Positions 1-10,178 of a DNA stretch of 64,000 nt are shown here, piece by piece (position 1 is the first letter of the stretch; every line of letters begins with the position of its first letter). The position numbers were made by a program, and so were the translations under genes. The notes beneath the pieces are model-generated. The model had not been told where the DNA came from and searched no databases. It was given only the letters and a program-made list of their open reading frames with translations. This DNA comes from Bromus sterilis (Eukaryota > Streptophyta > Magnoliopsida > Poales > Poaceae). The DNA is taken from the NCBI GenBank assembly GCA_950022295.1, contig OX465600.1:202149782-202213781 (forward strand), given 5' to 3'.

Positions 1-1837
1 AGTTGTGTGTCTTGCATGAGTAGTAATTAAGGTTGCTATTACAAGTGTAGTAGTAAAATGCAGTAGTTTTGATGTATTGATTAGAGTAATGTTTGGACAT
101 CAAGGTGCCAAGATCTTGAGACTATTAGTGATAGGTGTCGTATTTTGGGCAATCTGTGCTTATTTTCAAAAACTACAAAAATTAGTTGAGAACTCTAGCT
201 ACTAGATGGATCGCTAACCTCTGGAGGGGTTGGAATATATAGAGTATCCTCACGTGCCATGGATCAAGGATGGGCAAGGATAACCAAACCCCCATAAACT
301 CCTCCTCAGGGTGCTTGTCTCTTTGTGAACCTCCTGATCAGATAGAGAGTTACCGACAAGAAGTGCGTGAATTCTTCGGACTAACGCGAGTATTCGATTG
401 TTGGCACTTCCACCATCCATATTTTTCTAGCCTCTACGGTACCGTCCATTGCCCTTTCTCATCTTGAGAGTTGGTGCAAACTTCGCCGGTGCATCCAAAC
501 CCTTGGCATGATATGCTCTGTCATCATTAGTCTCATTAAATCTTCCTCAAAACAGCCACCATACCTACCTACGAGGCATTTCCATTGCCTTTGTGAGATA
601 CATTTGCGTGAAAAATCCATCTTCTCATGACTTGATCTTTCATTGTCATACATGCTTTTGGTTGATCGTAGATCCGCATGCTAGTTGGGCCTTGCCCTTA
701 TAATTGCTACATGACGCGCTAGTATAATTGCATATCTTGCTACACAAGCAGAGGCATATATTTGCATACATCATGATAGCTTTTAGTTTTCTTTATGTTC
801 ATTACTTCTTGTAAAGTGTGTGATCTTCTATACCATTGTAAAATTTAGAGTGTTGCCCTTAAAGTGAGGAAAAGATCCCAAAAAGGACACAAATAAAATA
901 TCACAAAAGAGGACAAACAAAAGATCCCAAAGAGGACAAATGAGAGATAAAGAGAAAGAGCCAATGAGGCCACAAAAAATAAAAAATAAAATAAAAAATA
1001 AATAAGAAGAGAGGGGGGCAACACTACAATTCCTTTAGAAAGATCCACACTCGTACTCCAAAGTAATTTTTGTACTACATAGAGAGTTTCATATCATTCA
1101 TGCATAACTATGTGGGGATCCTTACACTATAAAACTTGGCTTGTATATTCCAATGATGAGCCTCCTCAAATGAGCTCTAGATATTCTAGAGCAAGCAAGT
1201 TGGATGCACACCCACTAGTTCCATTGGAGAGATTTTCATAGCTCATATATGCATCCGTTGCATGGAAATCCCTACTCCTCACATCATATCTATCATTTGG
1301 CTTTCTCTCGCCTATGATTGTCCTAATTGAATTGAGACTTTCACATCTTTTTTTCTTCCTTCCCCATCATTATTATCTTTTCCATTTAAGTGCCAACTAT
1401 CTTTCTTGCACTCATTCATTGCATGAGTGCTTAGGTCGACAGGGAAAGGATCAGTTTGACTTGTGCCTGACTGGTGGTCTGGGGACGAGTCGCAATAAGA
1501 TTACAAAGGATACCAAGTGTGAAGTTTTAGTAGATTGAGTTCTCAATTAACTATCTAGTATTTTTATGCTCTAAACCCATCTCCGACTTCTTGCACGCAA
1601 ACACCGATTGGAGACATTCGAGTCACGAAGAGCGAGAGCTCTTTCACCTTTATGTTCTTACTTTGCTAGTTTCAATACTAGATATAGAATCTTGCTTTTT
1701 ATTGTCTTGTCTTGAATTGCATATATTTCCTGCTTTACTTTAAAGTTCAAATATTTTTTGGTAGAATGTCACAACAGAAATTATCTTTGTTAGCATTTAC
1801 CTGCTTAAGGATGGGCAAGAATTAAGCTTGGGGATGT

Positions 1838-2148
1838 TGATGCGTACCAAAAGTATCTATAATTTCTTCTTTCTCCATGCTTATAATGGTTACTTTGTTA
1901 TATGTTTTGCTACACTTTCATACCTTTTCCAACATATTCGGACTAACCTACTAACTCGGCGCCCCAGTGCCAGTTTCTACCTGCTGCTGTTCGTGCATTG
2001 CAGGAAAATACCAATTATTAAAGTGCTCAGAAAAATTGGGAAAGTCATATAAAAATAAGCAGTCAGGAAGACTCTAGAAGCTCGAAGGGTAGATGGTGGG
2101 GTGCCCCCTCACCAAACGGGCTCCTGGCGCGGCCTAGGGTGGGGTCGT
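1838..2148 (+). repeat. Element A 3' LTR, first segment
   Basis: It starts TGATGCGTACC after the polypurine-like motif AAGCTTGGGGATGT and aligns with the first 310 bp of B's LTRs. It is interrupted by B. The second segment is 9332-9807. Together they give about 787 bp, which matches the LTR position (about 790) at which C interrupts it when compared with B's full 1.65-kb LTR, so about 860 bp of this LTR should lie to the right of the window. Confidence 0.8.
2144..2148. repeat. Target site duplication of B, left copy (GTCGT)
   Basis: GTCGT directly precedes the TGATACG start of B. The same five bases follow B's CGTATCA end at 9327-9331. A perfect duplication supports B as one intact insertion into A's LTR. 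Confidence 0.92.
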
Positions 2149-3796
2149 TGATACGTCCCAAACGTATCTATAATTTATGCTTGCTCCATGCATGATTTGT
2201 GTGACTTTGCCATGTTTTGCTTGAACTTTCATACACTTTTTATCATATTTGGACTAACCTATTAACTCAGTGCACCCAGTTGCCAGTTCTTGTTTTCTGT
2301 TGTTTTTGTATTTCAGGTTTTCCGGCCATTAAAAGTGCCAAATAAATCCCGGAAAAATTATATAGAAAATAAGCGACCCGGAAGCTTCTCGAATCACCAA
2401 GGAAGGAAGGGGGTGGACCCACAGGGGCCCAGGAGGGTCCCTGGCACGGCCCCACCCTAGGCCGCGCCAGGAGGACTCCTGGTTGCGTTGTGGCCCCTCT
2501 CGGTGCCCCCTTTGGCCTATATTACCCCCCGTGACGGAAACCCCTAAGATCGATCTGCTATTCCTATTCTCCTCTCTGTTCTGCCGCCGCCGTCGTTTCT
2601 ATATCGGGGTTGCCAGAGAAGCTGCCCCGGCACCCTGCCGGAAGGAGGAATCCCCTCCGGGAGACCATCCATCGCCATGGACGCCTCCCGGATGTGCCGT
2701 GAGTAGTCCCCCTTGGACCATGGGTCCATGACCAGTAGCTATATGATGTACTCCTCCCCTCTTTGTGCTTTCACATTCGAGACCTCGTGAGCTACCTCAC
2801 ATGATCGAGGCACTTTTGTAATTTTCTGTGTTGCTATGCTGAGTTTGATGGGATCTGATGGATTATGAGATTATGTTCAGATTGTGATGAGTAGTATATT
2901 TGGTTCTCTTTTATATTTGTGTTCTTTAGTAAATTCTTGCATGTTCTCCGTTGCCGTATTTTACTTTGGCCAAGTGATTTGTTGCAACTCAAAGAGGGAG
3001 CGTTATGCTTGATTATGGGTTCAGCCCCTTGATGTCTAGCTTGAGTGACAGAAACATGAGACTAGGGGATGTTTTTCAACACCAGGGATAAAACAACGGT
3101 GCTTGTACTTGCGGGTGCAAAGATTTTTTACTTTACGCATAGTTCTTTTAATGCAGTTGTCTCTTGCTTTGAGTTTACACTTTGGGTGGGATTCGCAACT
3201 TAATACCTGTGAGATGTTCTGGATAGATATCCCAAGGAGGATGATTCTTAGTAGATGCAGATGGATTTCGGTCTACTTACCTTGGCGTACTGCCCATTGC
3301 TTTTGAGCCTCTTTCTTTCTTTTGTAGCATAGTTAGCATTGCGGTGCGTTTATAATCATGTCAGTTGCCCAGTTGTGATTTGTTTACCTCGCTAGCACTT
3401 TTATCGTCTTTTGGGAGAGAGACATCACTAGTGAACATCACGGGATCCCGATCCATATTCACACCATTGTTTACACCTTCAATTTACTTTCAGTTCTTAC
3501 TTTCAGTTGCACTATTATCCCTTGCATTGATCCTTTGTAAATAGCAAGGCCGGAGGAATTGACAACTCCTCTGTACTCGACTGGAGCAAAGTTACTTGTT
3601 ATGTGTACAGGTCCACGTCAACCTCGTCTCCATCCGGCAACAATTTCTGCGCCGTTGACACCTTCTTGTATCTCTTGGATTCCTACTGGTTCGATAACCT
3701 TGGTATCTTCACCGAGGGAAATTTTCTGCTATGCTACATCTCACCTTCCACTTGGGGTAACCAACGAGGATTGAGAGAACTGTCCTCACCGTATGA
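2149..3796 (+). repeat. Element B 5' LTR
   Basis: 1648 bp, almost the same length as the 3' LTR (1649 bp). The end is mutated (GTATGA instead of GTATCA). A TATA-like TATATTACC lies near 2518, followed by an AAACCCCTAAG leader motif where transcription probably starts. ORFs within it, such as 2483-2731 and 3559-3842, are not conserved as proteins between the two LTRs and are not called. Confidence 0.9.
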
Positions 3797-3806
3797 AGCC
3801 AATTTC

Positions 3807-3824
3807 AGGCGCCGTTGCCGGGGA
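3807..3824 (+). other. Primer binding site of B, tRNA-Asp type
   Basis: AGGCGCCGTTGCCGGGGA lies 10 bp after the 5' LTR. From known plant tRNA sequence, the 3' end of tRNA-Asp pairs with TGGCGCCGTTGCCGGGGA, so 17 of 18 bases match. This is the primer site typical of the Athila-like group. Confidence 0.85.
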
Positions 3825-3908
3825 CTCCAGTCTACAAGATAGGGAAGTTGCAAACTATCTTTTATCTTTGCTTTTTAGTCTTGTTAGTTTACCTTTCATT
3901 CTTTACTT

Positions 3909-4778
3909 TTGTTTCCCTTATCAAAAATACCAAAAATATATGTTACCTTGTTAGTAGTTACCACTATGGATGGTCCTTTTTCCTTTGGTGAGGCAGAAGT
4001 ACTTACCTTTACTCAGAGAGGTGGTGAAAACCTGAAAGATGCTTGGTATAGAATTAATGATTCTCAAAAGAGGGCCACCAAGAAGCAATCCACTACTATC
4101 CTGCTTAGAAATTTTTATGTTGGGATTACTTCTTGGAATAGGTTTGTTTTATACACTGCTATCAATGGGAACTTAATAGAGGCTCTAGTTTGGGAAGCCC
4201 TTAATATGATTGAAAATCTTGTTGGAAGTCTACCCATTGCTAGTATTAAGGAGGACATTACTCTAGCTCACATTATGGGAAAACTTGAAAAAATAGAGTT
4301 AGAGATGCCAAGTATCGATAAAGTAAATGAGTTGGATCGTAAGATTCAAGGGAATTTGAATAGGCTAGATAGCTCCATGCAAAAAATTGTCAAAACTTTG
4401 GAGACCATTAAATCCCATGATGAGAATACTTCTAGGATAGAGAAGATTGAGGAAGTTATTGAAACTCTAGGAACTACCTTTTCCTCAATCAAAACAAAAA
4501 AGGATGAAACTCCGGCAAGAAAGGAACCCAAGTTCGTTTACGTCCCTAAGGTTCCTCGAGCTAAAGCTAACACACCTATGGCCAAAAGAGTTGAAACATT
4601 GAAGACTTTGGAGGAGATACCTGTCTTTAATTTTGAAACTCCAATTGATTTTCCTCCTTTTGATTTTATCCCTAGAAGCATTTTTATTCGGCCTTTATTT
4701 GAGAAACCTCTTAAGACTAGTTGTACTATTGAAGAACTTTTTGATGATCTTGATGATGTATCAATTGATACAACTTGA
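3909..4778 (+). CDS. Gag-like protein of element B (Athila-type, no zinc knuckle)
   Basis: An uninterrupted 289-codon ORF. The true start may be the Met at 3966. Residues about 30-95 fit the retrotransposon Gag core: an R-GGENLKDAWYRI stretch, then NFYVGI and AINGNLIEA, matching the position of the 'GESL..AW.R' and 'FYNGL' motifs of Athila gag. Residues about 115-205 look like a coiled coil with several Leu/Ile heptads. The C-terminus (about 230-289) is rich in Pro, Phe and acidic residues and ends DDVSIDTT; there is no CCHC knuckle. The product would be a particle or RNA-packaging protein acting with partner Pol supplied in trans. The next 2.4 kb has no pol. Family assignment is by motif only. 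Confidence 0.7.
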   Translation: MFPLSKIPKIYVTLLVVTTMDGPFSFGEAEVLTFTQRGGENLKDAWYRINDSQKRATKKQSTTILLRNFYVGITSWNRFVLYTAINGNLIEALVWEALNMIENLVGSLPIASIKEDITLAHIMGKLEKIELEMPSIDKVNELDRKIQGNLNRLDSSMQKIVKTLETIKSHDENTSRIEKIEEVIETLGTTFSSIKTKKDETPARKEPKFVYVPKVPRAKANTPMAKRVETLKTLEEIPVFNFETPIDFPPFDFIPRSIFIRPLFEKPLKTSCTIEELFDDLDDVSIDTT

Positions 4779-7197
4779 TCTTTTGCTTTAAGCCTAGCTA
4801 ATGACTTTAAAGAAGCGCTTTCGGGAGGCAGCCCGCAACGAATTTAGGTTTTCCTTTTTGGTTTTCTTCTGTTCTAAGTGGTCTTGATGATTATTACTAT
4901 TGTAGCAACATCATTGTATCTTTACTTTGCAAGCTTTGTGCCAAGTATAGCCTCATATGACAAGGAAGAGGGAAGTTGTGACATGCTGTCCAGAAAACAG
5001 ATTCTGTCCTCGTGACGGGAAAAATCATACAAAATCACCAGTTCATCTTTTTGAGCTGAATTTTTTACACATCGTGCCCTATAAAATCAAGGAACTTTCT
5101 TATGTTCTGAGTTTTTTTATTTGAGTGGCAGAAGTGACCCTAAAAAATTCTTTACTACCTGTTGTTCTGTTTTTCTCAAATTCTTCCACGTTTTGTCTCT
5201 CCTAACTTTTGCAAACCTTAAGCTTGCTTTTTCTTTGCAAAATTTTTTTGGCAATCTTGAGAAACATTAGCTCTTCAGGAATATCTTTATTTGCAGTAGA
5301 GGAAAATTATTTTAATAGGGTACTAACCTCTCTAATTAGTTTACAATGATTTATGTATGAAGGGAGTTTTCAAGTGTGCGATGGAAGATGATGAAAGAAG
5401 ATCCTGGAGTGTCAAACGCTCAAGCTTGGGGACTCCCATGTGCACCCCCAATAAATATTCAAGGAGACTCAAGCGTCTAAGCTTGGGGATGCCCCCGTGC
5501 ATACCCTTCTTCATCAACAATTAACAGTTCGTCCCTCATTTCACTATATTTTTATCACTTGATGCGTTATGTTCTATGCTTGAAGCGTCTCGCTCTTTAC
5601 TTTTGTTAGGTTTGTTTTTGCTATGTTCGCTATAGTAACAAGTTAAATCCCAGCTTTATTTTGTGTGGGAGAGAAACACGCTTCGCTTGAACTAGAACTC
5701 CGCATAGGATTTGCACGCTTATTCTCTTAGCTGTGAGTTGTCCTTTTTCTTTTCTTAGCTGCTGCCCTGTTTAGTTGTTGTGCTCTAGTTTTCTTCTAGA
5801 GCTTTTGTTTTGCCTTAGGTTGAACTTTCTATAGGTTGCATGTTTTATCTTGTTAGAGAGTTTGCATGTTGCACTGAGTTTTGTGTCTTGACTAGAAAGT
5901 AGGTAGTTGAAGTTGCTATTCTCTTTGTAGTAGTAACTTGCAATAGTTTTGAGGTATTGAATAGAGTAATGTTTGAACTTTTGGTGTCAAGAGCTCGAGC
6001 CTATTAGTGATAGATGTCGTATTTTGGGCGATCCGTGTGATTTTCGAAAACCAAAAAATCCATGTTGAGAACTCTAGCTACTAGATGGATCACTAACCTT
6101 TGGAGGGTTCGAATATTAGAGTACACTCGCGTACCATGAGTCGAGGATGTGCAAGGATAACCAAACACCCATACACTCCTCCTCGGGGTACTTGTCTCTT
6201 TGTGAACCTCCTGATTAGATTGAGAGTTACCGATAATAAGTGCATGAGTTCTTCGGACTAATGTGAGTATTCGAAAGTTGACACTTCCACCTCCCATATT
6301 TTTCTAGCCTCTCTTGTGCCGTGCATTGCCTCCTTCTCACTCCGAGAGTTTTTGTACACCTTCGCCTGTGCATCCAAACCCTTGGCATGATACGCTCTGT
6401 CATCATAAACCTCCTTATATATTTCCTCAAAACAGCCACCATACCTACCTACAAGGCATTTCCATAGCCTTTCCGAGATACATTGCCATGCAACATCCAC
6501 CTTCTCATGACTTGATCTTCATGTCATACATGCTACTTGCTTAATTTATGAGCCGGATGCTAGTTGGGCCTTTCCCTAACCATTGCTACATGACGTGCTA
6601 GTATCATTGCATATCCTGCTACCCTGGCAGAGGCATACATTGGCATCATGATAGGTACATCTTATTTATGTGAGTACCTTTGTAAAGTGTGAAAGATCTC
6701 CTATATTCTTGTAAAATATAGAGTGTTGCCCCTAAAGTGAGGAAAAGATCCCATAGAGTAAAAAATCAAAAGATCCCAAAGAGGAAAAATGAGAGAAATA
6801 GAAAGAGCCATTGAGGCCACGAAAAAAATAGAAAAAGGAGAAAAAGAAAAATAAAAAGAGAAAGGGGGCACACTACTATTCCTTTTGAGAGATCCACACT
6901 AGTACTTCATCATCTATTCCTTGTACTCTATAGAGATCATCATACATGCATATAGCTATATGGGGACCCTTCACACTATAGAACTTGGCTTGTATATTCC
7001 AATGATGAGCCTCCTGAAAAGAGCTCTAGGTCTTCTTGAGCAAGCAAGTTGGATGCACCCCCACTAGTTCCCTTGGAGAGCTTTTAGCTCACATGTGCAT
7101 CCGTTTCATGGCAATCCCTACTCCTCACATCATATCTATCATATGGCCTTCTCTCGCCTATGATTGTCCTCATTGATGTGAGCCTTTCTCACCTTTT
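4779..7197 (+). other. Non-coding interior of element B
   Basis: No ORF here looks like a gene. Recognisable blocks are: a GCGCTTTCGGGAGGCAGCC motif just after the gag stop, which is typical of Triticeae Athila-like interiors; two tandem AAGCTTGGGGA polypurine-like motifs at about 5430 and 5480 within a repeated 'caagcgt..aagcttgggga' context; and a purine-rich block at about 6720-6870. The part from about 5870 on aligns with element A. Confidence 0.6.
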
Positions 7198-7569
7198 TTG
7201 TCTTCCTCCTCCACCTTCTTTCTGGTTCTCATTTTAGGTGTCAACTTTCTTGCTCACGCTCATCCATTGCATGACTGCTCAAAATATCGAAAGGGAGTGG
7301 ATCATTTTGACTTGTACCTAACTAGTGGTCTGGGGACGAGTCAAGATAAGAATCCAAAGGAGACTAAGTGTGAAACTTTAGTAGATAGTGGTTCTCAACA
7401 ACTATTTTTATCGTGTATTCCATATCCCCTTTCTTGCATGCAAACACCATTTGGAGACATTCGAGTCACGGACAGCGAGAACTCTTGCACCTTTTGTTCT
7501 TTTGTTGCTTGTTTCAATGCTAATATAGACTCTTTCTTGTTAAGACTTGAATTGAATTGCATGCTTTGA
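7198..7569 (+). other. Small ORF near B's 3' end with signal-peptide-like start, function unknown
   Basis: 123 codons. The N-terminus has a hydrophobic run (FFLVLILGVNFLAHAHP) that could be a signal peptide ending AHA. The middle 'DLYLTSGLGTS..K..K.TKCE.LVD' is shared with A at about 1440-1538, where the frame stops after LVD. The shared part could be a remnant of an Athila env-like region or merely conserved non-coding DNA that happens to be open. It is not a confident gene. Confidence 0.25.
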
Positions 7570-7663
7570 TTTCTTTACTTAAAATTCATTATATGGTTGT
7601 GTGGCATGTCGCCACAGAAATTATGCTTGTTATCATTTCCCTACTCGAGGACGAGCAGGAATT

Positions 7664-7677
7664 AAGCTTGGGGATGT
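7664..7677 (+). other. Polypurine tract of element B
   Basis: AAGCTTGGGGATGT lies immediately before the 3' LTR start at 7678. The same motif precedes A's LTR at 1838. It primes plus-strand DNA synthesis in this group. Confidence 0.7.
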
Positions 7678-9326
7678 TGATACGCCCGAAACGTATCTAT
7701 AATTTCTTCTTGCTTCATGCATGATTTGTGTGACTTTGCCATGTTTTTCTTGAACTTTCATACACTTTTTATCATATTTGGACTAACCTATTAACTCAGT
7801 GCACCCAGTTGCCAGTTCCTGTTTTCTACTGTTTTTGAATTTCAGGTTTTCCGACCATTAAAAGTGCCAAATAAACCCCGGAAAAATTATATAAAAAATC
7901 AGCGACCCGAAAGGTTCCCGAATCACCAAGGAAGGAAGGGGGTTGACCCACAAGGGCCCCAAGAGGGTCCCTGGCGCGGCCTCGCCCTAAGCCGCGCCAG
8001 GAGGCCTCCTGGCTGCCCTGTGATCCCTCTCGGTGCCCCCTTTGGCCTATATTTACGCCCCGTGACAGAAACCCTAAGATCGATCTGCTATTCCCGTTCT
8101 CCTCTCTGTTCCGCCGCCACCGCCGTTTCAAGATCGGGGCTGCCAGAGAAGCTGCCCCGGCACCCTACCGGAAGGATGAATCCCCTCCGGGAGACCATCC
8201 ATCGCCATGGACGCCTCCGGGATGTGACGTGAGTAGTCCCCCTTGGACCATGGGTCCGTGACCAGTAGCTATTTGATGTACTCCTCCCCTCTTTGTGCTT
8301 TCACTTTTGAGACCTCGTGAGCTTCCTCACATGATCGAGGCACTTTTGTAATTTCCTGTGTTGCTATGCTGAGTTTGCTGGGATATGATGGATTATCAGA
8401 TTATGTTCAGATTGTGATGAGTAGTATATTTGGTTCTATTTTATATTTGTGTTCTTTAGTAAATTCGTGCATGTTCTCCGTTGTCGTATTTTACTTTGGC
8501 CAAGTGATTTGTTGCAACTCCAAGAGGGAGCGTTATGCTTGATTGTGGGTTCAGGCCTTGATGTCTATCTTGAGTGACAGAAACATGAGACTAGAGGATG
8601 TGTTGTTTCCACCAGGGATAAATCAACGGTGCTTGTACTTGCGGGTGCAAGGATTGTTTACTTTACGCCTAGTTCTTTTAATGCAGTTGTCTGTTGCTTT
8701 GAGTTTACACTTTGGGTGGGATTCGCAACTTAATACCAGTGAGATGTTCTGGATAGATATCTCAATGTGGATGATTCGTAGTAGATGCAGATGGATTTCG
8801 GTCTACTTACCTTGGCGTACTGCCCATTGCTTTTGAGCCTCTTCCTTTCTTTTGTAGCATAGTTAGCCTTGCGGTGCATTTATAATCTTGTCAATTGCCC
8901 AGCTTTGATTTGTTAACCTCACTAGCACTTTTATCGTCTTTTGGGAGAGAGACATCACTAGTGAACATCACGGGACCCCGGTACATATTCACACCATTTT
9001 TTACACCTTCAATTTACTTTTAGTTATTCCTTTCAGTTGCACTATTATCTCTTGCGTTGATCCTTTTTAAACAACAAGGCCGGAGGAATTGACAACTCCT
9101 CTGTATTCGTTGGGAGAAAAGTTACTTGTTGTGTGTGCAGGTCCACGTCAACCTTGTCTCCATACAGCAACAATTTCTACGCCGTTGACACCTTCTTGTA
9201 TCTCTTGGAGTCCTACTGGTTCGAAAACTTTGGTATCTTCACCGAGGAAAATTTGTTGCTACGCTACATCTCACCTTCCACTTGGGGTAACCAACGAGGA
9301 GTGAGAGAACTATCCTCACCGTATCA
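7678..9326 (+). repeat. Element B 3' LTR
   Basis: 1649 bp, TGATACG...CGTATCA. A TATA-like TATATTTAC lies at 8048. It aligns end to end with 2149-3796. Confidence 0.92.
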
Positions 9327-9331
9327 GTCGT
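9327..9331. repeat. Target site duplication of B, right copy (GTCGT)
   Basis: An exact match to 2144-2148. Confidence 0.92.
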
Positions 9332-9807
9332 GCCACCTGGCCGCCTTGTTGGGTGGCCCCCCTGGTGCCCCCTTCCGCCTATATTTACCTGTCACTCCGA
9401 AAACCGTCAGGAGGCCCTCCGTTACGCGATTTTCACCACTATTACGCGCCGCCGTGATCCCGAGATCTGGATCGCCAGAAGACCTTGTACCGGCACCCTT
9501 CCGGAGGGAGGATTGATCTCCGGGAGCTTCTCCACAACCATGAGCGCTTCCCGGATGTGCCGTCAGTAGTTCCCCTTGGACCATGGGTCCATGATTAGTA
9601 GCATTGTGATGTCTTCTCTCCAATCTTGTGCCCCAAAACTTAGCCCTTGTGAGCTGTCCTACATGATCAAGGCATCTATGTATTAGTTTCTTTGTTTCTA
9701 TGTTGTGTTTGATGGGATCTGATGGATTATGAGATTATGTTCAGATTGTGTTGAGTAATATATTTGGTTTACCTTTTATATTTTAGTTCTTGAGTACTCT
9801 TGCATGT
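9332..9807 (+). repeat. Element A 3' LTR, second segment, cut by C
   Basis: This continues A's LTR exactly where B interrupted it. It aligns with the middle of B's LTRs (polypyrimidine leader, CCGGATGTGCCGT..AGTAGT, TTGGACCATGGGTCCATGA, then TTTGATGGGATCTGATGG). It stops at CATGT, directly before C's TGTAAGG end. CATGT (9803-9807) is the expected left target duplication of C; the right copy is outside the window. Confidence 0.82.
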
Positions 9808-10116
9808 TGTAAGGCCCGATATGCGGTACTGTTCCAGATCTAGATGTTTCCATCCAGATCCGGGGACGAAGCACATATCGGTCCCACCGCGACATATGAC
9901 AATGCCATATGCCCCGGATTTCCAACATGATATCACAACATTACAGATACAAGGATACAACATCTCATACAATCGGCATATAACTGCCTTAAATACAATA
10001 CAACAGCGGAAGATACATGTCTAAGTACAGACTACAATCAAATCCCTACTGGCAAAGAGAAAAACATCAATCCCCATAACCACACGGGTCCAGGCCCTCC
10101 GTCGGGATCCGCCTAA

Positions 10117-10178
10117 CTAGTCGTCGTCGAGTCTCCACGTGAAACGTCGATCACCATACCAGTTGTCGATCAAGAACC
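10117..10178 (-). other. Exon-like segment b in C's LTR (acidic C-terminus)
   Basis: Minus-strand acceptor CTCTTTTCAG, then two bases, 19 codons ending LDDD and a TAG stop at 10117-10119. Phase and position in the LTR match the segments at 18410 (D) and 28074 (F). The partner segment a in C ends TCAACAG|GCAAG at 11458, but an in-frame TGA lies just upstream, so C's version looks decayed. Confidence 0.4.

Larger units (their letters stand above)
1..2148 (+). mobile_element. Element A: 3' part of an Athila-like Gypsy LTR retrotransposon (5' end outside window)
   Basis: Bases 1-1837 align by eye with the 3' interior of element B (about 5870-7677): shared blocks include the AACC-rich stretch near 290, a purine-rich block at about 850-1020, and the end motif AAGCTTGGGGATG just before an LTR start. 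The 3' LTR begins at 1838 with TGATGCG and continues to 2148, where B is inserted. It resumes at 9332-9807 and is then cut by C. No gag or pol is visible, and the short ORFs here do not look like genes. This is the oldest layer of the nest. A and B are related but clearly diverged. Confidence 0.8.
2149..9326 (+). mobile_element. Element B: complete non-autonomous Athila-like Gypsy element
   Basis: 7178 bp, bounded by TGATACG...CGTATCA inverted ends and a perfect GTCGT target duplication. It has two 1.65-kb LTRs, a GGCGCC primer site, one gag-like ORF (3909-4778) and about 3 kb of non-coding interior, with no protease, RT, RNase H or integrase. It must have been mobilised by an autonomous relative. 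The LTRs differ at about 17 of the first 255 positions by eye, so the insertion is fairly old. Lineage is called from the gag domain and the tRNA-Asp type primer site; a Triticeae family such as Sabrina, WHAM or Derami is possible but not decided. Confidence 0.88.

Noticed and set aside
3559..3842. ORFs in the end of B's 5' LTR, repeated at 9089-9516
   Set aside because: Different stop positions and frame changes between the two LTRs; no domain.
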